Shown: positions 1 to 4,838 of the stretch, piece after piece
How positions within the stretch are numbered: position 1 is the first letter of the stretch
Layout of the letters: the number at the start of each line of letters is the position of its first letter
Assembly (NCBI GenBank): GCA_934663885.1
Contig: CAKUKW010000134.1
Location: 1-5,864, forward strand
From: an uncultured Tidjanibacter sp.
Lineage (GTDB): Bacteria; Bacteroidota; Bacteroidia; Bacteroidales; Rikenellaceae
Length of the DNA: 5,864 nucleotides
Direction of reading: 5' to 3'
Translations under genes and position numbers: made by a program
The notes under the pieces: model-generated
The model's database searches: none
What the model saw: only the letters and a program-made list of their open reading frames with translations
Told to the model about the DNA's origin: nothing

Positions 1-452
1 GGCTCACACACCACTATCCTGTGCTTCACGGGCGCGTTCATATATATAGGTATCCTACGGTTTACTTCTTCCTGGTTCTCCATCGTGCAGCATATCGTCA
101 CGTTATCCCAACCATCGCCCCAGCCGGGCGGAACGCACGCGGCAAGCCTTTCGATCCGCTTGGTGATTATAAAGAATTCCAGATCACTGCGTTCGCGCAT
201 TATATCCCACACTTCCGGCCTCCACTGGTCGGCTTCCGGCAGGAAAAAGTCGGATCGGAATCCCATCCAAACGCGTCCGCTTTTTATTTTCCAAGAACCG
301 TCTTTAAGTCTCCTGACGGGCAAATCGAAATCAGGGGTTTGGACGATTTCCGGGACAGGCATTTCGCCCCTCCACGATTTTCCGTATATGTAGCAGTTGC
401 GGCAGCCTTCACTATACATGCGGCATCCCCGCCAGGGTTCCCAGAAAGCCAT
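1..452 (-). CDS. DUF5131 family (phage Gp37/Gp68-like) protein, N-terminal part
   Basis: Reading the minus strand from the ATG at 450-452 gives 150 uninterrupted codons running off the left edge, so the gene is 3'-truncated by the window. The protein begins MAFWEPWRGCRMYSEGCRNC, with Cys at 10, 17 and 20. This start plus the later stretches FRSDFFLPEADQW (about 57-69) and FFIITKRIERL (about 83-93) are what I recognise as the DUF5131 / Phage_Gp37-Gp68 family (Pfam PF07505). Members occur in phages and also widely in Bacteroidetes chromosomes. Their biochemical role is not established to my knowledge. The C-x6-C-x2-C cluster suggests metal or Fe-S binding, but that is inference. The start is supported by the A/G-rich leader AAGTAAAGAGA directly before the ATG and by the family-typical MxxWxPWRGC beginning. 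It lies on the same strand as the aminopeptidase upstream, 137 bp away, with a strong hairpin between them, so co-transcription is uncertain. The family call is from memory of the motif pattern, not a search. Confidence 0.8.
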   Translation of the reverse strand, partial: MAFWEPWRGCRMYSEGCRNCYIYGKSWRGEMPVPEIVQTPDFDLPVRRLKDGSWKIKSGRVWMGFRSDFFLPEADQWRPEVWDIMRERSDLEFFIITKRIERLAACVPPGWGDGWDNVTICCTMENQEEVNRRIPIYMNAPVKHRIVVCE

Positions 453-528
453 TCTCTTTACTTATGTTCCTGCGGCCCGGAAAGCCGTCTCTAATTGATA
501 TTGTTATTACGGATTTTTCCTGTTGGGT

Positions 529-564
529 GGCGGGACCGGTACAGCTTTGGCAACCGGTTCCGCC
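529..564. repeat. 12-bp inverted repeat between the DUF5131 gene and aminopeptidase gene
   Basis: GGCGGGACCGGT (529-540) pairs with ACCGGTTCCGCC (553-564) across a 12-nt loop, with one G-U wobble on the plus-strand reading. It sits just downstream of the aminopeptidase stop codon at 590 and upstream of the DUF5131 start, in the direction of minus-strand transcription. It could end or stabilise the aminopeptidase transcript. No T-tract follows on either strand, so it is not a canonical intrinsic terminator. Confidence 0.6.
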
Positions 565-589
565 GGTCGGCAAAAACATTGTCCCGGCC

Positions 590-1993
590 CTAATTATCTT
601 TCATAAATTCCTCTATCTCCGCAATCGTTACGGGTATCCGTCTTTTCCCGAGCATCCTGTTCCCCGACGGGGTTATCAGCACGTCGTCCTCCACCCGAAT
701 GCCGCCGAAGTCCATATACGGCTCCAGTTTGTCGTAATTGATAAATTCCCTGTGTTTGCCTTCGGACTTCCATTGGGCGATAAGGGCGGGAATAAAATAT
801 ATCCCCGGCTCGTTGCTCATCACCATGCCTGGCCGGAGCTCGCGGATACCGCGCGCATTGTTTACTCCGTATTTCGCCCTTATTTCCGGCTCCAGCGTAG
901 CGTCTATGTATTTTTCGCCTATGTCCTCCATGTCGTGCACGTCGAGCCCTATGGTGTGGGTAAGGCCGTGGGGCAGGAACATAAAATATGCGCCCGCATC
1001 CATTATATCGTCGGCGCTACCATTCATTAGGCCTACCGATACAAGACCCTCGGCTATTACTTTATAAACTTCCCGCTGCATCGCCATCTGGCGGACTCCA
1101 GGCGCTGCGATGTCGAACATCTTACGGTGAGCCGACAGTACTATATTGTATATATCTTTTTGTTGCTCCGTGAATTTGCCGTTCACCGGATAGGTGCGCG
1201 TAAAATCGCTGCAATAGTTCATCAGGTTCTCGGCCCCCGCATCCACGAGCAGCAGGCGTCCGCTTTCGAGTATCCCGTCGTGGTTGTGGTTGTGAAGGGT
1301 TTCGCCGTGCTGGCTCACTATAGAATGGAAGGATACGCCCTTGCCGTACTGGAGCGTCAAACCTTCGATGGCGCCCGCTATCTGACGTTCGGTCACACCC
1401 GGCTTGCACATCTTCATGGCCAGGGTATGCATTTCGCACCCTATTTCACAGGCATCCTCTATCTGGGCTATTTCTTCTTCGCTTTTTATGTCGCGCATCG
1501 AAACGACCGCGATTATCAGTTCAAGGGAAGCCCGTTCGTTAACCGCCTCGGGTTTTATGCCAAGCCAGCGGTGAATTTTCAGCACATTGTCGGCTCTGTA
1601 CGGCCGCAGGAAATGAACCGGCTTTGCGCGCCGTACGGCCTCCCTTAGTTTTTCCTGTACTTTGTCCGACGGAAAAACATTCTCCGGCTTTATACCGCAC
1701 TTTGAACCCAGCTCCTTTATACTTGGCTGCGATCCCATCCAGATAATGTCGTCCATCGTGTAATCGTCGCCGTAGAGGTAGTCCTCGCCCGAATCTATGT
1801 CAATGACCGCGGCCAGGCCGGGCAGTTCCAAACCGAGATAGTACAGGAATGTGCTGTCCTGCCTGTGATGGAAAGCGTTCTCCGGATAGTTGGCCGGAGC
1901 CTCGCTGTTGCCGGGAAGCAGTATCAGGCCTCCCCCGGAAACCCTTTCCCGTAGGGTATTCCGCCGTTGCGTATAAGTCTCTTTGGAAAACAT
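590..1993 (-). CDS. pepP: Xaa-Pro aminopeptidase (aminopeptidase P family, M24B)
   Basis: A 467-residue protein complete from ATG (1991-1993) to TAG (590-592). The N-terminal aminopeptidase-P domain (about 1-165) carries the typical FHHRQDSTFLYYLGL stretch (41-55) and VIDIDSGEDYLYGDD (63-77). The pita-bread M24 catalytic domain follows (about 175-445). The five expected metal ligands are visible: D251 in LLVDAGAE, D263 in CSDFTRTYP, H346 in PHGLTHTIGLDVHD, E395 in SNEPGIYF and E435 in GIRVEDDVL. H342 and H353 of the same loop are also conserved in the family. Enzymes of this family remove the N-terminal residue when proline is second, usually with two Mn2+ ions. No signal peptide is visible, so it should be cytoplasmic and work in peptide turnover. 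Length is normal for the family. The leader before the ATG is A/T-rich (TATGTAAAGAT) with no clear Shine-Dalgarno site, as is common in Bacteroidetes. It is divergent from dtd across 230 bp in which I found no exact TAnnTTTG box on either strand. Prolidase (M24B, dipeptide-specific) is a less likely reading because the long N-terminal domain matches aminopeptidase P. Confidence 0.95.
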   Translation of the reverse strand: MFSKETYTQRRNTLRERVSGGGLILLPGNSEAPANYPENAFHHRQDSTFLYYLGLELPGLAAVIDIDSGEDYLYGDDYTMDDIIWMGSQPSIKELGSKCGIKPENVFPSDKVQEKLREAVRRAKPVHFLRPYRADNVLKIHRWLGIKPEAVNERASLELIIAVVSMRDIKSEEEIAQIEDACEIGCEMHTLAMKMCKPGVTERQIAGAIEGLTLQYGKGVSFHSIVSQHGETLHNHNHDGILESGRLLLVDAGAENLMNYCSDFTRTYPVNGKFTEQQKDIYNIVLSAHRKMFDIAAPGVRQMAMQREVYKVIAEGLVSVGLMNGSADDIMDAGAYFMFLPHGLTHTIGLDVHDMEDIGEKYIDATLEPEIRAKYGVNNARGIRELRPGMVMSNEPGIYFIPALIAQWKSEGKHREFINYDKLEPYMDFGGIRVEDDVLITPSGNRMLGKRRIPVTIAEIEEFMKDN

Positions 1994-2223
1994 ATCTTTA
2001 CATATTTAGTTATCTCAACATATATCCTTTTATCGGTGGTTATCCCCAGTCCATCCACAGTCCCGCGATCATACCTTTCTGACGCGTAGGGGTTTGATGA
2101 TTTACCCCCTCCCATTCCGTAAAATTAACGATTTTTACTATTTTTATTGCTCCGTTACGGCCGTTTTTTACATTCGGGAAGCCACCGGTAAAACATAATT
2201 GTCAATTTGGCGTTGGATACGAT

Positions 2224-2676
2224 ATGAGGATAGTGATACAGAGGGTCAGCCGCGCATCGGTGTCGATAGCCGGCGAAACAGTTTCTTCGATACAGGGCGG
2301 GATGCTGATACTGCTCGGGGTGGAGCAAGATGACACCGCCGAAGACGTCGCATGGCTGGTTAAAAAGGCGGCGCAGTTGAGGATCTTCGACGACGCGGAC
2401 GGAGTGATGAACCTCGATGTTGTCCGGACTGCGGGCGAAGCCCTGGTAGTAAGCCAATTTACACTCCACGCATCTACTAAAAAAGGGAACCGCCCTTCGT
2501 ACATAAAGGCGGCCGGTGAAGATGTGGCAGTTCCGCTTTACGAGCTCTTCATTTCGGAGCTCGGCAAAGCGATTGGCAGGAATGTTGCGGCCGGAAAGTT
2601 CGGCGCCGACATGCAGGTCGAGCTTGTGAACGACGGCCCTGTGACAATAATTATAGATTCCAAAAATAAAGAGTAG
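2224..2676 (+). CDS. dtd: D-aminoacyl-tRNA deacylase (D-Tyr-tRNA(Tyr) deacylase)
   Basis: A 150-residue protein, normal for DTD, complete from ATG 2224 to TAG 2674-2676. It starts with the family hallmark MRIVIQRVSRASVSI. It contains both active-site motifs: SQFTL (77-81), and NDGPVTI (136-142) with the Gly-Pro pair known to reject L-amino acids. GKFGADMQVEL (124-134) is also typical. DTD is a cytosolic homodimer that hydrolyses D-aminoacyl-tRNAs, and also Gly-tRNA(Ala), keeping D-amino acids out of protein synthesis. A GGA triplet 8-10 nt before the ATG could act as a weak ribosome site. The gene is followed after 4 nt by the lipoprotein phosphatase, so the two are probably co-transcribed. 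Nothing is missing or broken in it. Confidence 0.98.
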   Translation: MRIVIQRVSRASVSIAGETVSSIQGGMLILLGVEQDDTAEDVAWLVKKAAQLRIFDDADGVMNLDVVRTAGEALVVSQFTLHASTKKGNRPSYIKAAGEDVAVPLYELFISELGKAIGRNVAAGKFGADMQVELVNDGPVTIIIDSKNKE

Positions 2677-2680
2677 CGTG

Positions 2681-3721
2681 ATGAGTAAAATGATTTTTTT
2701 ATGCGGGTTTATCGCATGCGCCGTTATGGTAACGGGGTGCAATGGAAAGAAAACTGGTTATTCCGGTGAGGAACTATTAGGTAAGGTGACGGTGGAACGC
2801 TCTTCATCCGGGGCTTCGGCGACCCTGAACGTGGAGGTAGACGGCCCATGGGAGCTCTACGCAGGCGATTCTACGGCTGACATCTCAATGTCGGAGCCGG
2901 TACTGAAAGGCGAAGGCCGGGGTAACTTCGGGTTCGCAGTCGATCCCGAAAAAAGGCAGTATTACCAGTTCACAAGCGGTGGCAACAGCGCCCTGCTCGC
3001 CGAAAGGCACCTCGGGCTCGAGGGGGTTTTCAATTTCCGTGACCTCGGAGGATACCCTGCCGCAGAGGGTAAACATGTGAAGTGGGGGAAATTCTTCCGC
3101 TCCGACGATTTGCACGGGTTGACTCCCGCCGATAAGGTCTACCTGGCGAGTATTCCTGTCGTTTCCGTGGTCGATTTCCGCGCGGAGCAGGAGGCCGCTG
3201 CGGCACCCGACCGGCTTCCCTCGGACGATACACATTACTATCACCTACCCATATCTCCCGGCGATATGAGTGACGTCTCCGCTTTCGGGGAGCTTACCGC
3301 CGAGGGGATCATCGAACTTATGGGGCAGATGAACGAAATGTTCGTCACTACTCCGGAATTTATTGCGCAGTACCGCGAATTTTTCCGGCTCCTGCAGGAC
3401 GAGGGTAATATTCCGCTTGTGTTCCACTGCTCTGCGGGTAAAGACCGCACCGGGATGGGCGCGGCCCTGATATTATCGGCACTCGGGGTGGACGGAGAGA
3501 TAATAATGCAGGACTACCTCTTGTCGAACAAGTATATTATTTCCAAATATTCCTCCTACATCGGGAGCAATCCCGAGCTCGAGCCCCTGTTCTCGGTAAG
3601 GAGCGAATACCTGCGGGCGGGGCTTGATAAGATAAAGGAGGAGTACGGTTCCGTCGACAATTTCCTGAAGGATCAATTGAATGTCGATATAGCCGCTTTT
3701 CGTCGTAAGTACCTTGAATAG
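2681..3721 (+). CDS. Lipoprotein with tyrosine-protein phosphatase (Y_phosphatase3-like) domain
   Basis: A 346-residue protein if started at ATG 2681. The in-frame GTG at 2678 and the ATG at 2690 are alternatives. I prefer 2681: it is four bases after the dtd stop and gives a standard type II signal peptide, with a charged start (MSKM), a hydrophobic core (IFLCGFIACAVM) and the lipobox VTG-C with the lipidated Cys at 20. It should therefore be exported and membrane-anchored. A small beta-rich segment follows (about 37-105) that I cannot name. The catalytic domain runs from about 108 to the end. It contains FNFRDLGGY (117-125), a likely Asp-loop VVDFR (163-167) and the phosphatase P-loop HCSAGKDRTG (249-258), where C250 is the nucleophile and R256 binds phosphate. 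FNFRDLGG plus HCSAGKDRTG is the signature of Pfam Y_phosphatase3 (PF13350). Such enzymes act on phosphotyrosine or sometimes phosphoinositides; the substrate here is unknown. All catalytic residues are present. Transcription probably comes from in front of dtd. Confidence 0.88.
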   Translation: MSKMIFLCGFIACAVMVTGCNGKKTGYSGEELLGKVTVERSSSGASATLNVEVDGPWELYAGDSTADISMSEPVLKGEGRGNFGFAVDPEKRQYYQFTSGGNSALLAERHLGLEGVFNFRDLGGYPAAEGKHVKWGKFFRSDDLHGLTPADKVYLASIPVVSVVDFRAEQEAAAAPDRLPSDDTHYYHLPISPGDMSDVSAFGELTAEGIIELMGQMNEMFVTTPEFIAQYREFFRLLQDEGNIPLVFHCSAGKDRTGMGAALILSALGVDGEIIMQDYLLSNKYIISKYSSYIGSNPELEPLFSVRSEYLRAGLDKIKEEYGSVDNFLKDQLNVDIAAFRRKYLE

Positions 3722-3771
3722 GCGCGTAAAGAAATACACCGGTATTGCCGGAGTACGATATGCTTATAAAT

Positions 3772-3807
3772 AAATATAGCTGCTCCGGTGTGGGCAGCTA
3801 TATTTTT
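3772..3807. terminator. Intrinsic, probably bidirectional terminator
   Basis: A perfect 12-bp inverted repeat: AAATATAGCTGC at 3772-3783 and GCAGCTATATTT at 3794-3805, with a 10-nt loop. It runs into TTTTT on the plus strand, and A-rich sequence flanks the left arm, giving T-rich RNA in the other direction. It lies between the convergent phosphatase gene (stop 3721) and HTH gene (stop 3828), as expected for a shared terminator. Confidence 0.85.
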
Positions 3808-3827
3808 ATGTATAGGCATCTTACGGC

Positions 3828-4052
3828 TTATTTCATATCGATACCCCGGAAAAATTCCTCTAAGGTAATACCGTAATATTTACACAAGATTGAAATAGTA
3901 CTTATTGAGAGGTTGGTTTTGCCAACTTCTATCTTACCTATGTTAAGGTCGGTATCAATGTATACGTATTGCTGCGAGAAACCTTTTTCCTCCCGAAGTT
4001 CTTTTAACCTTTTGGCAATCGCCAGCATTAATTGTTCGTCTCTCCGCTGCAT
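3828..4052 (-). CDS. Small XRE-family HTH transcriptional regulator
   Basis: A 74-residue protein from ATG (4050-4052) to TAA (3828-3830) that is essentially one HTH_3/Cro-C1 domain. Its helices are recognisable in order: LAIAKRLKELREEKGF (about 10-25), then SQQYVYIDTDLNIGKIEVGK (26-45, containing the helix-turn-helix), then SISTISILCKYYGITLEEFF (49-68). KRLKELREEKGFSQ is the classic start of this family, and such stand-alone proteins normally dimerise on short palindromes. The ATG at codon 9 is a possible alternative start; the upstream one is kept because the frame is open and the leader AATTTGTATTTAAT is A/T-rich. It is divergent from the predicted structured RNA. An 18-bp palindrome at 4090-4107 in the shared intergenic region is the obvious candidate operator, giving likely autoregulation (inference). 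The family is common both in mobile elements and as host regulators; no toxin or phage partner is adjacent. Confidence 0.85.
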   Translation of the reverse strand: MQRRDEQLMLAIAKRLKELREEKGFSQQYVYIDTDLNIGKIEVGKTNLSISTISILCKYYGITLEEFFRGIDMK

Positions 4053-4089
4053 ATTAAATACAAATTACCCGATCTTTTAGGTAGTTTTT

Positions 4090-4107
4090 AACGAACAATT
4101 GGTCGTT
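4090..4107. promoter_or_regulatory. Palindromic candidate operator for the HTH regulator
   Basis: AACGAACAATTGGTCGTT is an 18-bp palindrome with a single mismatched pair (A4095/G4102) around a CAATTG core. It lies 38 bp upstream of the HTH start codon and overlaps the -33 position of the rightward promoter. The 10-mer ACGAACAATT (4091-4100) occurs again on the minus strand at 4030-4039, inside the first codons of the HTH gene, which suggests a second half-site. Size and position suit a dimeric XRE repressor. Binding itself is inferred. Confidence 0.5.
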
Positions 4108-4130
4108 GTCAAAAAAAAACACTATATTTG
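4098..4130 (+). promoter_or_regulatory. Bacteroidetes-type sigma promoter for the structured RNA
   Basis: TATATTTG at 4123-4130 is an exact match to the Bacteroidetes -7 consensus TAnnTTTG. ATTG at 4098-4101, 21 bp upstream, is a fair match to the -33 TTTG element. A run of nine A's (4111-4119) fills the spacer. The expected start of transcription is about 4135-4137, immediately before the block of strong RNA secondary structure. Confidence 0.65.
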
Positions 4131-4135
4131 CAGAA

Positions 4136-4348
4136 GAATAGTAAAATATAAAGGAAACAACCTTTATACCTCACGTCGAACTTTGGGCCTCTTATAGATA
4201 CTAAGAGTGGTTGATCTCGGTATAATAGTTGTCAGTCCTGAGTTTTGCCCTAACTTTGCGGTTAGGGCAGACTTGGGCGCAGGCAACTTCTGAGACCTAA
4301 GGTTCCCAAAGACCGGACGTGAGGAAGTGTAGCCTGCGTCCTTTTTTG
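4136..4348 (+). ncRNA. Predicted structured small RNA (about 210 nt), 6S-like or novel
   Basis: No conventional protein gene fits here, but the RNA folds strongly. Elements in order: a 5' hairpin, TATAAAGG 4147-4154 with CCTTTATA 4161-4168, 8 bp, loop AAACAA; stem A, CCTCACGTC 4169-4177 with GACGTGAGG 4316-4324, 9 bp; stem B, CTTTGGG 4181-4187 with CCCAAAG 4305-4311, 7 bp; side hairpin CTCTTA 4189-4194 with TAAGAG 4202-4207; stem C, 4213-4220 with 4290-4297, one mismatch; stem D, GTTGTC 4228-4233 with GGCAAC 4282-4287; stem E, 4237-4244 with 4270-4277; apical stem F, TGCCCTAAC 4246-4254 with GTTAGGGCA 4261-4269. A long rod with a large asymmetric central opening and this length resembles 6S RNA. 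Rfam lists Bacteroidales-1 and 6S-Flavo RNAs for this phylum, but I cannot match this sequence to either from memory. It begins at a consensus promoter and ends at a T-tract. I find no tmRNA or RNase P landmarks. Exact ends are estimates. Confidence 0.6.
4275..4347 (+). terminator. Terminator-like stem ending the structured RNA, competing with its rod
   Basis: GGGCGCAGGC (4275-4284) pairs with GCCTGCGTCC (4332-4341) over 10 bp with one G-U. The stem is extended by ACTTC (4286-4290) with GAAGT (4324-4328), and six T's follow (4342-4347). The loop is long (4291-4323) and contains the 3' strands of rod stems A and B. The left arm overlaps the 3' strands of stems C, D and E, so this stem and the rod cannot both form completely. 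Confidence 0.55.
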
Positions 4349-4412
4349 TTGGGTAAATATGTTGGGAAGATAGCAGGTTGTGATAATACGCTCCGCAAAG
4401 CGTAAGTTGAGA

Positions 4413-4465
4413 GGTGCGGCGCCGGCTCTCTCGAAAATCCGGTCAATAGGCGCCGCACCATTTTT
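4413..4465 (+). terminator. Second intrinsic terminator, 11-bp GC-rich stem
   Basis: GGTGCGGCGCC (4413-4423) and GGCGCCGCACC (4449-4459) are perfect reverse complements with a 25-nt loop, followed by ATTTTT. The T-tract is only on the plus side, so it acts on rightward transcripts. That fits a backup stop for read-through of the small RNA, or the end of a separate short transcript. A smaller hairpin, TACGCT...AGCGTA, lies just upstream at about 4387-4404. Confidence 0.65.
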
Positions 4466-4475
4466 ACTTATACGA

Positions 4476-4505
4476 ATTCGGGACGGACAAACGCCCGTCC
4501 CGAAT
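4476..4505. repeat. Perfect 11-bp inverted repeat
   Basis: ATTCGGGACGG (4476-4486) and CCGTCCCGAAT (4495-4505) flank an 8-nt loop. The sequence after it is A/T-rich but has no clean T-run. It is the third strong hairpin in tandem downstream of the small RNA. Its role is unknown; it may be a further transcription barrier. Confidence 0.6.
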
Positions 4506-4838
4506 ACTGCTTATTATATAATGACTTTGTAAATCAATCTATCAGTATGAATTTTATATTCGTCTGATTTCTATTCCGACGTACGAGAGAGCGTTAAAAA
4601 ATCGGAGACTAAAAGCCGCCCAAAAAGGAGACATTTTCGTTCGACACGGCACTGCGGAGCGAGGGAAAAATGAGCAAATTCATTTTGCCGAGCCGCGAGG
4701 AGGGCGCAAACGCAGCGCAGCGAAAATCGGCGCAGCCCGTCCGTTTTAGGCGTTAGGCGAACGATTTAGCTCTCGAACACATCGGTGTCTTTTGGATCCA
4801 CTTTTTGGACAAGCAAAAAGTGGAATATTATTTTGTTC
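4506..4838. other. Intergenic block resembling a dispersed Bacteroidales repeat
   Basis: No convincing gene lies here. The left part (4506-4600) is A/T-rich and featureless to my reading. From about 4600 the sequence changes to a GC-rich stretch with several short imperfect inverted repeats. One is AAAATGA/TCATTTT around 4668-4687, nested inside GCGG/CCGC. Another is TCGTTCG near 4637 against CGAACGA near 4759. A frame is open from 4613 to the TAG at 4754-4756 (47 codons; the first ATG at 4670 leaves 28). Its product (..MSKFILPSREEGANAAQR..) resembles short hypothetical proteins I recall as scattered through Alistipes-type genomes. I therefore think this is a copy of a dispersed intergenic repeat and not a gene. 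That is inference from memory. Confidence 0.35.
4798..4823. terminator. Hairpin downstream of leuS, probable terminator
   Basis: CCACTTTTTG (4798-4807) and CAAAAAGTGG (4814-4823) form a perfect 10-bp stem with a 6-nt loop, starting 15 bp past the leuS stop codon. The stem itself carries T5/A5 runs, and the plus side continues into A/T-rich DNA. It is well placed to end leuS transcription (minus strand), though no separate T-tract follows on that strand. Confidence 0.6.

Noticed and set aside
464..1030. 188-codon plus-strand open frame
   Set aside because: Its larger part is antisense to the aminopeptidase catalytic domain. No motif or ribosome site supports it.
2089..2108. GGGGT/ACCCC hairpin between the aminopeptidase gene and dtd
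   Set aside because: Only 5 bp with a 10-nt loop, and no T-tract; it could easily arise by chance.
2202..2209. TCAATTTG as a -7 box for dtd
   Set aside because: It has one mismatch to TAnnTTTG and no TTTG-like element at the right distance upstream, so it is too weak to call.
2678..2680. GTG as start of the phosphatase lipoprotein
   Set aside because: It adds only one residue before an ATG in the same frame. ATG is the more usual start and gives the same signal peptide.
2155..2742. 195-codon minus-strand open frame
   Set aside because: It covers dtd on the opposite strand and has no family resemblance; it is a shadow of the dtd reading frame.
4136..4460. tmRNA or RNase P RNA
   Set aside because: No tmRNA tRNA-like ends and no RNase P conserved regions (such as GAGGAAAGTCC or ACAGAAA) are visible.
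4670..4756. 28-codon ORF with GAGGG before its ATG
   Set aside because: The purine-rich leader is suggestive, but the frame is open well upstream of the ATG and the sequence looks like a dispersed repeat, so I do not call it a gene.
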